Shown one piece after another: positions 37,791-45,842 of a DNA stretch of 55,940 nt. How positions within the stretch are numbered: position 1 is the stretch's first letter; each line of letters opens with the position of its first letter. A model generated the notes under the pieces. It did no database searches and was not told the origin of the DNA. It saw nothing but the letters and a program-made list of their open reading frames with translations. The position numbers and the translations under genes were made by a program. This DNA comes from Thermanaeromonas sp. (lineage in GTDB: Bacteria; Bacillota; DSM-521; Neomoorellales; Neomoorellaceae). The stretch is taken from contig NZ_JAKKUR010000009.1 in NCBI RefSeq assembly GCF_021890735.1, positions 1 to 55,940 of the forward strand, in the 5' to 3' direction.

Positions 37791-38768
37791 TTGAAAAAAA
37801 ATTTCCTGCGGATTGCCGTCATTTTTTTATTGGTTGTCCTCGGGATACGATCTTCAATTTTCTTTAAGTTTTCCCAGAGCTTGGCTCCCTTCTCCTTTCC
37901 ACCCTCATTTTGGAAAAATATCCTATACGCAGGGTTACCTACGTTAGTCCTTAAGGCTTCCCACCCTCCCCATTTTGAGGAAGAAGGCTTATGGCCCTTT
38001 TACCTCCGTAGCTTGTCCCCGGAGCTAGTGACAATGTTAAGTGCTGAAGAAGAGGAGTACCCTTTCCCGGGTACATCAGAGAGTCCCCCGCCTCCCCCAC
38101 CCCTAAATATTAATCAGTTGGACAAAGATAGCAAACACCCACTGGTAGCCATTTATAATACCCACAATGCAGAGTCCTATGCACCCAGCCAGGGGGCTGA
38201 AAAATTGCCTGGCCAAAACGGTGGCGTAGTCCGGGTAGCCGCCGTCCTGGCCGAAACCTTAACCCAGGATTACGGCATTCCTGTAGTGCGGTCAGAAACT
38301 ATCCATGATTATCCCGATTTTACCCTTTCCTACGCCAATTCGGAAAAGACGGTGCGCCGGATGCTAGCCGAAAATCCTTCCATCCAGATCGTACTGGATA
38401 TCCACAGGGATGCCGGACTCAAACAGCCACCTGTAGCTTATATCAATAATCAAGAAGTAGCTCAGATATTGATCGTCGTAGGCAGTAACGCACGGCTAGA
38501 GCACCCTAACTGGCGCCAAAACGAAGCCTTTGCCCAAAAGCTGGCTAAAATAATGGATGAACTCTATCCAGGACTGTGCCGCGGTGTCCGCGTACAGCAG
38601 GGCAGGTATAACCAGCACTTACACCCCCGTGCTCTCCTCTTAGAAATAGGAAGCAGTAATAATACTTTAGATCAAGCCCAGAGATCCGCTAAGCTTTTGG
38701 CACGTGTTATAGCCGAGGCCCTGGAGCAGCTAAAGCAGGAGAATCCCCTGAAACAACCCGAATCTTGA
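37791..38768 (+). CDS. spoIIP: stage II sporulation protein P
   Basis: A septal peptidoglycan hydrolase (amidase and endopeptidase) of the SpoIIDMP engulfment machine. A TTG start follows GGGGGGAT. An N-terminal membrane anchor (about 5-22) precedes a low-complexity linker with a run of Pro (near 104-109) and the catalytic domain, with IYNTHNAESYAPSQG (zinc His) near 122-136, IVLDIHRDAG near 203-212, and LLLEIGSSNNT near the end. It has 325 residues. Its last 62 bases overlap the convergent comEC gene. Confidence 0.95.
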   Translation: MKKNFLRIAVIFLLVVLGIRSSIFFKFSQSLAPFSFPPSFWKNILYAGLPTLVLKASHPPHFEEEGLWPFYLRSLSPELVTMLSAEEEEYPFPGTSESPPPPPPLNINQLDKDSKHPLVAIYNTHNAESYAPSQGAEKLPGQNGGVVRVAAVLAETLTQDYGIPVVRSETIHDYPDFTLSYANSEKTVRRMLAENPSIQIVLDIHRDAGLKQPPVAYINNQEVAQILIVVGSNARLEHPNWRQNEAFAQKLAKIMDELYPGLCRGVRVQQGRYNQHLHPRALLLEIGSSNNTLDQAQRSAKLLARVIAEALEQLKQENPLKQPES

Positions 38769-41214
38769 TGTCACTGTCTTTAGTTTTAACCTTAAGTCCC
38801 CGGCCATCGGTAAAAAAGGTGATAGCCCCGTGCTCGTCAGTGCGTAAAACAGGTATTCCCCTGGTTCGCCAGTAATCAACGACCTCGCGGCTAGGATGAC
38901 CGAAGCTATTTTTGGCGCCTACGGAGATCACTACGAAAGACGGCCCTACTTCTTCCAGAAACTTCTCATGCAACCCAAAGCGGCTACCGTGATGGGGAAC
39001 CTGAAAAACCGTGCTGCTTACATTTAGCCCACTATTTAGTATGTCCTCCATACTATAAGTTTCTATATCACCAGTAAAAAGGAATGTAATGCGGCCATAC
39101 TGAAGACGGGTGACCAGTGAACAACTATTGTCCGAGGTTTTGGTTCCGGATGTACGGCTTGAGGGATTTAAAAATATAACCTCTACAACATCATCAAGGC
39201 GAAGGCCGTCTCCGCGGCTTGCTTCGGACCAGGGAATTTGCCGTTCCTTTAACTTTTCCAGTAAAGGCGCATATTCGTACAAAAAGTTTCCCTTCAAGGG
39301 CGGTAGCACCATTAATGAAATGGGCATCCTTCCCACAACCGCCAGCAACCCTCCCATATGGTCAGCGTCCGGATGGGTGCTTATTACCACATCTAGCTTC
39401 CTTACGCCTTGGCGATGCAAAAAGGGAATAACTACCTTTTCCCCTACTTCCTTACCCATATCGTCGTCCGGCCGGCCGCCCCCGTCTATAAGCACGTGTT
39501 TACCACCGGGGGTACGGATATATATGGCATCGCCCTGCCCTACATCTAAGAAGGTAACCTGCAACTCCCGGGCTGAAATATGATCCCATAAGAAAAAAAT
39601 ACTCGCTCCTATCAGGCTGAGGCAAATGAGGGTGTTACGCAGCGCCTTACCCTTTAAATAGCGCGTGCGCCACCATAACATGCGCGGGTGTTCCCACCTC
39701 ATGTAAGCCTCCCGTACTAGAATAAGTACCGCATAATAGCCGACAATCCAGGCTGGAGACGGGGTGGCAAGTGGGAGGGCAGCGCCGGGCAGGGAGCCCA
39801 GTTTATAGAGTACATATAGGAGAAAGGCCAGCAAAGGTTCGGCGGCCGAAGCTAAAGCTTGCCCGGCCACCGGGGAAATTAGGGCCGCCAGAAAAGTGGC
39901 CAGCCCTAAAAGGGTAACCACCCCACTTAAACCTATAGTTACCAGGTTGGCCGGCAAGCTCAGAAGGGGAAGAAGGTTGAAGTAATAAACGGTCAAAGGG
40001 AGAAGAGCGATCTGGGCTGCCAAAGGTACGATCAGATAGCGCCGCCAAGGAGGAAGCCAGGTTAAGAGGCCGTCTACCAAGGGATACAGGTAAACAAGGC
40101 CCCAGGTAGCTAAGAAAGATAGCTGGAATCCGGCATCATATAAGTAGCGCGGTTGAAAAACTAAGATAAGGAAAGCTGCTAAAGAGAGGGAACTATAAAA
40201 GTTAAAGTTTTGGCGTTTTAGATAACCGTATAAACCCAGGCTTCCCATGATAGTCGCCCGGGTAATAGAAGGGCTAAAACCAGCCATCGCTGCATAAAAA
40301 ATTAGTCCCGCTATACTTAGGGTCACAGCCCACTTCAAGGGCAATCCTAGAACTCCTGCTAGGCCCATAAGAAAAAGTAAAACGAAACCCACATGGAGGC
40401 CAGAGACGGCGAGAACATGCATGACCCCCAAAGTTTTAAAAACATCCACATCTTCCTGTTCCAGTTTTTCTTTATCCCCGAAAAGGAGAGCCAGAAGCAG
40501 GCCACTAAAACGCGGGGGAAGAGCTGAAGTAATGGCCACCCGAGCCCGTTCCTTCGCCTTCAAAGCAAGATGCCACCACAGGTAACCCTTGCCCTCTCCT
40601 ATTTTCCTTATATTTCCGGGATTATCTACAATCAACTGGGTATATATGTAACGGCGGGCCAAATAGGCACGGTAATCAAATTCTCCGGGATTGCGGGCGG
40701 TGGCCGGGAGTTCCAAGCGACCTTTAACCTTTAAAACATCGCCATAACGGTAGTAAGGAATATCCCAGGATAGAGCAGAATCTGAAGAAACCCCGGAAGC
40801 TTTTATATCCCGTGGAAGATACTGGATGACCTCTACCTTCTCCTTTATCTTACATTGGCGTTCTCCTTGCTTTATCTCTTGGGCTTCCAGTACATAGACC
40901 ACCCGCTGAGAATATATTTTAGGCTCCTCGATCACCACACCCTGCAGTTCAAGGAAGGTATTTAATTCTGTACTTAATTGGCTACGATGGTAAGTATAAT
41001 CCCAAGAAGCTACAGCATAACCGCCCGCTAAAAAAGCGAATTGTAAAAGAGCCATCCTAGCCCAGGGCCGTATTCTAAAAAAGGGAGATAAAGTTAATGC
41101 TCCCAAAGTTATAAATGCTAATAGGGCAGGCAGCGCAGGTAAAATCACCCAGCGAGCCAGCCAAAGCCCTGCTATAAAAGCGATAGTCCCACTTACGATC
41201 AAATATTGCCCCAT
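38707..41214 (-). CDS. comEC: DNA internalization competence protein ComEC/Rec2
   Basis: Transports single-stranded DNA across the membrane in transformation. 835 residues: N-terminal OB-like and DUF4131 region, a Competence-domain membrane core with VLAVSGLHVGFVLLFLMGL near 270-288, and a C-terminal metallo-beta-lactamase domain with VGQGDAIYI, STHPDADHMGG and PHHGSRFG. comEA lies 3.5 kb away on the same strand, beyond the ATPase, holA, rpsT and uppP. Its C-terminal codons are antisense to the end of spoIIP. Confidence 0.96.
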   Translation of the reverse strand: MGQYLIVSGTIAFIAGLWLARWVILPALPALLAFITLGALTLSPFFRIRPWARMALLQFAFLAGGYAVASWDYTYHRSQLSTELNTFLELQGVVIEEPKIYSQRVVYVLEAQEIKQGERQCKIKEKVEVIQYLPRDIKASGVSSDSALSWDIPYYRYGDVLKVKGRLELPATARNPGEFDYRAYLARRYIYTQLIVDNPGNIRKIGEGKGYLWWHLALKAKERARVAITSALPPRFSGLLLALLFGDKEKLEQEDVDVFKTLGVMHVLAVSGLHVGFVLLFLMGLAGVLGLPLKWAVTLSIAGLIFYAAMAGFSPSITRATIMGSLGLYGYLKRQNFNFYSSLSLAAFLILVFQPRYLYDAGFQLSFLATWGLVYLYPLVDGLLTWLPPWRRYLIVPLAAQIALLPLTVYYFNLLPLLSLPANLVTIGLSGVVTLLGLATFLAALISPVAGQALASAAEPLLAFLLYVLYKLGSLPGAALPLATPSPAWIVGYYAVLILVREAYMRWEHPRMLWWRTRYLKGKALRNTLICLSLIGASIFFLWDHISARELQVTFLDVGQGDAIYIRTPGGKHVLIDGGGRPDDDMGKEVGEKVVIPFLHRQGVRKLDVVISTHPDADHMGGLLAVVGRMPISLMVLPPLKGNFLYEYAPLLEKLKERQIPWSEASRGDGLRLDDVVEVIFLNPSSRTSGTKTSDNSCSLVTRLQYGRITFLFTGDIETYSMEDILNSGLNVSSTVFQVPHHGSRFGLHEKFLEEVGPSFVVISVGAKNSFGHPSREVVDYWRTRGIPVLRTDEHGAITFFTDGRGLKVKTKDSDIKIRVVSGDSPALAAPGPRL

Positions 41215-41300
41215 AAGAAGTAAATTACGCCCTCTTTAAGCTGGTTCCTGCTAATCTCAAAGGTCTAAACCGGTTTTAGGCCTACTTAATCGAGCAAGCG

Positions 41301-41329
41301 TTGACCTATTACTTATTCAGTAATAAAAT
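41301..41329 (+). promoter_or_regulatory. promoter of the AAA ATPase gene with overlapping half-sites
   Basis: TTGACC (41301-41306) and TAAAAT (41324-41329) have a 17-base spacer. The -10 box is buried in an inverted repeat GTAATA (41320-41325) - AAA - TATTAC (41329-41334), and a third GTAATA lies at 41342-41347. Such half-sites over a -10 box look like an operator, but no regulator is known. Confidence 0.6.
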
Positions 41330-41354
41330 ATTACTACTAACGTAATATCCGGAG

Positions 41355-42488
41355 GTGTTCAATCTGGCTGGCAAATTGTTCCCTATCGGAGGTCCGGTCA
41401 CGGAAGAAGACATCGTAGATAGGGAAGCCTTTATAACAACCTTAGAGATGAGATTAGCAGGGGGACAAAGTATTGTACTGGTAGGCCCTCGCAGAACCGG
41501 TAAAACTTCTTTAGCCCACGAAGTTCTCCGCAGGCTGAAAAAGCGCGGGTTTTATACGGCCACAGTCGACTGTTTTCGCCTCTCAAACAGGCGTGACCTG
41601 GCGCAGTCTCTTATTAACAGTTGCCTCGAAAACAGAACGGGTATGCGAAGAACTTTAGATGTTCTAAAGAGCCATGCTAAGGCACTCGCTGACACCGCCA
41701 AACTTGCGGTTAAACTTGAAGACCTGCAAGTAAGCGTTGATCTCTTCCACATTGATTTAGACGAAGCCACTGTTCTTAACTACGCTTTAGACCTCCCAGA
41801 GACTATTGCCACCCGTGACGGAAAAAATATGGTAGTGATGTTCGACGAATTTCAGGACATTAGTCAAATAGCAGGCGATGATATATACAAAAAGATGCGA
41901 TCGTATTTCCAAAACCACCGTAGGGTATCTTACTTATTCCTGGGTTCAAAAGAAGGAATGATGAAGACCCTTTTTGGTAATCGTAGAGAAGCATTTTACC
42001 GTTTTGCCACTATTTTTTCTATCCCTCCTATCCCGCAAGAAGCATGGATAGAATATATTTCTCGAAAGTTTGCGGAGCAAAATCTTGCTGTTGAAGAAGA
42101 AGCAATTAGGCAAATTTTGGAGATAACTCAAGGCCATCCTTATAACACGATGCTATTATGTTCCGAGATCTACTATATATTACTCGAAACAGCAAAGTCT
42201 ACCATTACACCAGGTATCATCAAAATAGGCTTCGACCGGGCAATGCTCAGCCTGGCTCCCATATACGAAGTAATTATCGAAGAACTCGGCCACCGGCCCG
42301 TCATCCGCCAGGTATTAAGAAGCATCGCCCGAGGGTCCAAAGTATATACCGGAAAAGTCAATCCTAACGAAATCAAGCGGGCTATAGACTACCTGATTGC
42401 GAAAGGTATAATCGAAAAAACCGGACGAGGGACGTATAGATTTATCGAGCCCATGTTCGGTGAATACGTTCGCCGTGAACTTCTTTAG
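41355..42488 (+). CDS. stand-alone AAA ATPase of the archaeal-type ATPase_2 family
   Basis: A P-loop ATPase with Walker A GPRRTGKTS at 44-52 and Walker B VVMFDEFQD at 160-168, then an LFLGSKEGMM sensor-like segment, and a C-terminal winged-helix region (YRFIEPMFGEYVRREL). This is the STAND-like family common in archaea and Clostridia, of unknown role, sometimes linked to mobile DNA. The GTG at 41355 overlaps the GGAGG ribosome site; a CUG at 41364 is better spaced. The gene looks more A+T-rich than its neighbours. No partner gene adjoins. Confidence 0.85.
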   Translation: MFNLAGKLFPIGGPVTEEDIVDREAFITTLEMRLAGGQSIVLVGPRRTGKTSLAHEVLRRLKKRGFYTATVDCFRLSNRRDLAQSLINSCLENRTGMRRTLDVLKSHAKALADTAKLAVKLEDLQVSVDLFHIDLDEATVLNYALDLPETIATRDGKNMVVMFDEFQDISQIAGDDIYKKMRSYFQNHRRVSYLFLGSKEGMMKTLFGNRREAFYRFATIFSIPPIPQEAWIEYISRKFAEQNLAVEEEAIRQILEITQGHPYNTMLLCSEIYYILLETAKSTITPGIIKIGFDRAMLSLAPIYEVIIEELGHRPVIRQVLRSIARGSKVYTGKVNPNEIKRAIDYLIAKGIIEKTGRGTYRFIEPMFGEYVRRELL

Positions 42489-42506
42489 TACCCTAAAGGT
42501 AATAGT

Positions 42507-42515
42507 TGCTATAAT
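42507..42515 (+). promoter_or_regulatory. extended -10 promoter of holA
   Basis: TGC followed directly by TATAAT (42510-42515) is an extended -10 element. It lies 55 bases before the holA start, with no good -35 box, after the ATPase stop. A short AGGGC/GCCCT hairpin follows in the leader. Confidence 0.5.
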
Positions 42516-42569
42516 AGGGTAAGGGCCTTTTAAACGCCCTAATACATATTCTAAACGGGTGAGTTTGAA

Positions 42570-43550
42570 ATGACCTGGCAAGAACTTCAAAAAGAGTTGA
42601 CCGCAGGCTCAGTAGCTCCTGTGTATCTCTTCTACGGTCAGGAAAAATATCTTATTACCCGGGCAGTAGAAGCCCTTAAAAATAAATTGCTCGGCCCGGA
42701 AGCCGAGCTTTTGGACTACCAAGAGTTTGAAGGAAAAGAAATAAATCTCGAGGCCCTCCTCTCCGCTACACAAACACCGCCGGTATTATCCGTTAGGCGT
42801 TTAATCGTGGTAAAGGATGCTCCGTTAAATGAGGAAGCCCTCCTTGAAGCTATCTCTCCGCCCTGTCCTACCTCATGCCTGGTGCTTCTGGCCGGAGAGG
42901 AGATAGATAAGAGGAAAAAGCTTGTAAAAGCTATTCAGCAAGCAGGGCGGGTAGTGGAATTTAGGAATTTACCGCCAGCCGAACTGGCCCAATACTTTAA
43001 GGATGAAGCACGGAAACGAGGACGGTCCCTGGAAGAAGGAGCAGCTCAAGCCTTAGCCGAGGCCGTTACCGGACTTGAGCAAGGGTTAAAGGAACTGGAG
43101 AAGCTCGATCTCTATCTTCCGCCCGGAACACCCATCACCCTTAAGGACGTGGAGACTCTGGTCCCTGCTGCCCTAAGTTCCAAAACCATCTTCCAGCTCC
43201 TGGATGCCCTGGCGGAAGGAGACCGCTCGACAGCGATAGACCTGTGTCGGAGGCTACTCGCCTTTGGTGAAGCTCCTTTGGCCATCCTGGGCATGATGGC
43301 CCGCCAGTTTCGTCTCCTGCTCCTCGCCCACATCCACGGGCCCGCTTCTCCCTTGGCAGAAATCCTGGGCCTGCATCCCTGGGTGGCCAAGAAAATAGCA
43401 CGCCTTGCCAGGAAAAGTTCCTTAGCGTCCACGGTTTCAGCCCTAGAGAAAATCCTTAGGGCAGACGTAGCCTTGAAAACAGGTGTAGGAGACCCCCGCT
43501 TGATCCTCGAACAACTTATATGGTCACTTACCCGGCCACGGCCCGGTTAA
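42570..43550 (+). CDS. holA: DNA polymerase III delta subunit
   Basis: The clamp-loader delta subunit opens the beta sliding clamp. N-terminal PVYLFYGQEKYLITRAVEAL is the family start, followed by the AAA-like domain with degenerate nucleotide site and the C-terminal collar domain (RLILEQLIW). It has 326 residues. In B. subtilis yqeN (holA) precedes rpsT, and the same pair is here with rpsT convergent. The last 23 bases overlap the rpsT end. Confidence 0.95.
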   Translation: MTWQELQKELTAGSVAPVYLFYGQEKYLITRAVEALKNKLLGPEAELLDYQEFEGKEINLEALLSATQTPPVLSVRRLIVVKDAPLNEEALLEAISPPCPTSCLVLLAGEEIDKRKKLVKAIQQAGRVVEFRNLPPAELAQYFKDEARKRGRSLEEGAAQALAEAVTGLEQGLKELEKLDLYLPPGTPITLKDVETLVPAALSSKTIFQLLDALAEGDRSTAIDLCRRLLAFGEAPLAILGMMARQFRLLLLAHIHGPASPLAEILGLHPWVAKKIARLARKSSLASTVSALEKILRADVALKTGVGDPRLILEQLIWSLTRPRPG

Positions 43551-43797
43551 AGCGCTGTTGCAGCCGCGATTTTTTCCTCGCCGCAGTATTACGGTGCAAC
43601 ACCCCTTTTGTAACCGCCTTATCTATGATCCTCAGAGCTTGGCGAAGATTCTCCTTGGCTTCTTCCAAGGCACCTCCGGCCAACGCCTTCTCAAATTTCT
43701 TGATGGCCGTCTTCACCCTGGATTTTATGGCCTTATTCCGCAAAGTGCGCTTTTCGATGATTTTGATCCGCTTTTTGGCCGATTTAGTATGGGCCAC
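43528..43797 (-). CDS. rpsT: 30S ribosomal protein S20
   Basis: S20, 89 residues, with the basic N-terminus AHTKSAKKRIKIIEKRTLRNK and a C-terminal HRNTAARKKSRLQQRF helix; it binds the 16S 5' domain. A GTG start follows GGGAGGTGAGGG. E. coli rpsT uses UUG in self-control of translation, so the weak start may matter. Convergent with holA. Confidence 0.97.
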   Translation of the reverse strand: MAHTKSAKKRIKIIEKRTLRNKAIKSRVKTAIKKFEKALAGGALEEAKENLRQALRIIDKAVTKGVLHRNTAARKKSRLQQRFNRAVAG

Positions 43798-43818
43798 CTA
43801 TCCCTCACCTCCCGACGT

Positions 43819-43847
43819 ATTTTATCACACCTGGGATCCCCGTGCAA
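43819..43847 (-). promoter_or_regulatory. promoter of rpsT
   Basis: TTGCAC (43847-43842) and TAAAAT (43824-43819) read on the minus strand, spaced 17 bases. The expected start near 43812 is 15 bases ahead of the GTG. Confidence 0.65.
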
Positions 43848-43853
43848 CTTGAT

Positions 43854-44639
43854 TCAAGCTTTAAGAAGCACCATTAAAAATGTCGCGGTAGCTAAAAGGA
43901 GCCGGTACCAGGCGAAAAGGGCAAAACTGCCCCGCCGTAAATACTTAAGTAAAAACTTAATAGCTAGAAATCCTAGGAGGGCTGAAGTAAAAACACCCAC
44001 GCCGAAGGAGAAATTTATGTCTTGCCAGGATATGTGGCGCAGTTCCCAGAGAGCGGCCCCCGCTATAATAGGGATGGAAAGTAGAAAGGAAAAATGTGCT
44101 GCGGCTTCCCTTGTTAATCCCCCTAACAAACCTGCGGTCATGGTTACACCCGAACGGGATACTCCGGGTATAATGGCCAGTGCCTGAGAAAAACCCACCA
44201 GCAGACTATCCCACACGTTTATCTCCTCAAGCCCTCTCTTTTTCCGGCTGAAGCGGTCGGAGGACCAAAGAATTACACCCATTAAGGCAAGGGTGACGGC
44301 TATTAAAGTCGGCGTCCTAAAGATCGTTTGGGCATATTCCTCCAAGGTTACCCCAAACAGAGCACCAGGCACAGACGCTAAGAGGATGTACCAGAAAAGC
44401 CGTCCCTCTTTACTACGGGGACGGGTGAAACCGGCTACGACAAGCCTGGTCAATTCAGACCAAAAGTAAGCCAGCACACCGACTAGGGTTCCCACATGAA
44501 GGGCTACGTCAAAGGCCAGGCCCGGGTCCGGCCAACCGAAAAAAAAGCGGACCAAAATAAGGTGGGCTGAGCTGGAGATAGGTAAAAACTCAGCCAACCC
44601 CTGCACGGCTCCTAAAACTAAGGCCTGAAATACGCTCAT
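43854..44639 (-). CDS. uppP: undecaprenyl-diphosphate phosphatase UppP (BacA)
   Basis: A polytopic membrane phosphatase that regenerates undecaprenyl phosphate for peptidoglycan synthesis and confers bacitracin tolerance. Conserved motif 1 AEFLPISSSAHL near 16-27 and motif 2 IPGVSRSGVTM near 156-166 are intact. The 261 residues form about eight helices. It lies between comEA and rpsT. The lipid cycle links it to the dgkA gene at 18012. Confidence 0.96.
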   Translation of the reverse strand: MSVFQALVLGAVQGLAEFLPISSSAHLILVRFFFGWPDPGLAFDVALHVGTLVGVLAYFWSELTRLVVAGFTRPRSKEGRLFWYILLASVPGALFGVTLEEYAQTIFRTPTLIAVTLALMGVILWSSDRFSRKKRGLEEINVWDSLLVGFSQALAIIPGVSRSGVTMTAGLLGGLTREAAAHFSFLLSIPIIAGAALWELRHISWQDINFSFGVGVFTSALLGFLAIKFLLKYLRRGSFALFAWYRLLLATATFLMVLLKA

Positions 44640-44699
44640 ATCGCTGCATCTTCCTTTACTTCGAAATAAATTTCTTTTAAAGTTTACCCTTTGGTACCC

Positions 44700-45311
44700 T
44701 CAGTACACCGTGATTAAATCTTTAAGGTTCTCCCATCGTTTGCTCCCAATGCCGGGTACGTTCTGCAAGTCTTCGATGGTCCGGAAGGGACCGTGCTGCT
44801 CGCGATATTCGATGATTCTTTGGGCTAGGCTGGGTCCGATACCCGGGAGGGTATCCAGTTCTTCCGGCCCGGCAGTATTTATATTAATTTTTCCCTGTGT
44901 TCTGCCCGTCCCCGGACCTGCCGTTCCCTGGGCAATTTTCCCTTCCTCGCCCACCCGGGGTACGATAATTTGCTGCCCATCAGATAAGGGAGCAGCCAGA
45001 TTAAGGGCGTGGGGATCGGCTTCCGGAAGGACGCCCGCCAATTTCAGAGCCTCGTTCACCCGGGCACCCGCAGGCAACTGGTATACCCCGGGCCGTTCGA
45101 CAGCCCCCGCTATATGTACCTGTATGAACTGCTGTTCTTTTGATACGTCATCCTCTACCTCAAGCTTGCCTTCCACCACCCCCCGTTCCACTACAGGTAC
45201 GGCCCCCTCTTCGCTCTGCCTCCACTTCCCGTACTGCACCCCAGCACCAAACAAAAGGGACCCTGCAATAAATATAATCACCCACCGGGACCGGCTATCC
45301 CATTCCCACAA
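44700..45311 (-). CDS. comEA: competence protein ComEA
   Basis: A membrane-anchored dsDNA receptor for transformation. A single N-terminal helix (about 10-28) is followed by a SLBB domain (VERPGVYQLPAGARVNEALK near 76-95) and, after a Gly/Thr linker, two helix-hairpin-helix motifs (LDTLPGIGPSLAQRIIEYR and LQNVPGIGSKRWENL). It has 203 residues and a TTG start behind GGGGTGAA. Its partner comEC is in the same window, which is common in this group. Confidence 0.95.
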   Translation of the reverse strand: MWEWDSRSRWVIIFIAGSLLFGAGVQYGKWRQSEEGAVPVVERGVVEGKLEVEDDVSKEQQFIQVHIAGAVERPGVYQLPAGARVNEALKLAGVLPEADPHALNLAAPLSDGQQIIVPRVGEEGKIAQGTAGPGTGRTQGKININTAGPEELDTLPGIGPSLAQRIIEYREQHGPFRTIEDLQNVPGIGSKRWENLKDLITVY

Positions 45312-45404
45312 CCTTCTTCACCCCGAGAAGAAAGCTTGCCACCCTTGCTTTAAGGGTTGATTTCTTTTTGCCATGCCAGAAGTATCTATACAACGCATGT
45401 AGGT

Positions 45405-45437
45405 AAGATTCCTGCATTAACAAGATTCCTGCCTTAA
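45405..45437. repeat. short imperfect direct repeat
   Basis: Two copies of AAGATTCCTGCATTAA (45405-45420 and 45422-45437, the second with C instead of A at one position) are separated by one base, in the gap between the MTH1187 gene terminator and comEA. Possibly a binding site or a slipped duplication. Confidence 0.6.
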
Positions 45438-45444
45438 AAACATT

Positions 45445-45475
45445 AAAAAGAAAAAGGGTCCGTTCCAGACCCTTT
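45445..45475 (-). terminator. terminator of the leuS/MTH1187 transcript
   Basis: On the minus strand AAAGGGTC (45475-45468) pairs with GACCCTTT (45460-45453), followed by TTCTTTTT. It lies 43 bases past the MTH1187 stop. Confidence 0.8.
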
Positions 45476-45518
45476 AAACTTAATCATCGTTAAAATTAGC
45501 CCGGCCTTCCTGGTCTTT

Positions 45519-45830
45519 TCAGGTTTCCTGAAGCTTCTTTCTTACGGATTCGAGCTTGCCTTCCATGGTAAGCTCCTTATCCTTCCGATCGTCTATACTA
45601 ATAGAAGTTATAACCCTTAAAGCCCCTTTTTGAAAGGGTAACTCGTGCATCTTCCGGAAAACCTGGAAAAGAGAATCCAAATCTCCCTCTATAACCGTAG
45701 CCATAGGCGTAAGTTGAAACTTAATACCCGGCATCTCACTCAAAAGACGTTGCAGTTCCGCTACATAAGAGCTTATGCTCGGTGAACCCGGACCTCCTAA
45801 AGGGATCACCGTTATCTGGGCAACAGGCAT
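45519..45830 (-). CDS. MTH1187 family thiamine-binding protein
   Basis: A protein of 103 residues of the MTH1187/YkoF-like family (DUF77), with the start VAQITVIPLGGPGSPSISSYV, the core LTPMATVIEGDLDSLFQV, and KGALRVITSISIDDR. Members bind thiamine or its pyrimidine part; transport partners are not present here. It is 12 bases after leuS and precedes the terminator. Confidence 0.85.
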   Translation of the reverse strand: MPVAQITVIPLGGPGSPSISSYVAELQRLLSEMPGIKFQLTPMATVIEGDLDSLFQVFRKMHELPFQKGALRVITSISIDDRKDKELTMEGKLESVRKKLQET

Positions 45831-45842
45831 ACATCTCCCTCC

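Noticed and set aside
41355-42488. Anti-phage defence system built on the AAA ATPase
   Set aside because: No effector, nuclease or partner gene adjoins; comEC, holA and rpsT are core genes. Only the isolated gene can be supported.
45405-45437. CRISPR-like direct repeats
   Set aside because: Only two copies, one base apart, with no spacers and no cas genes.
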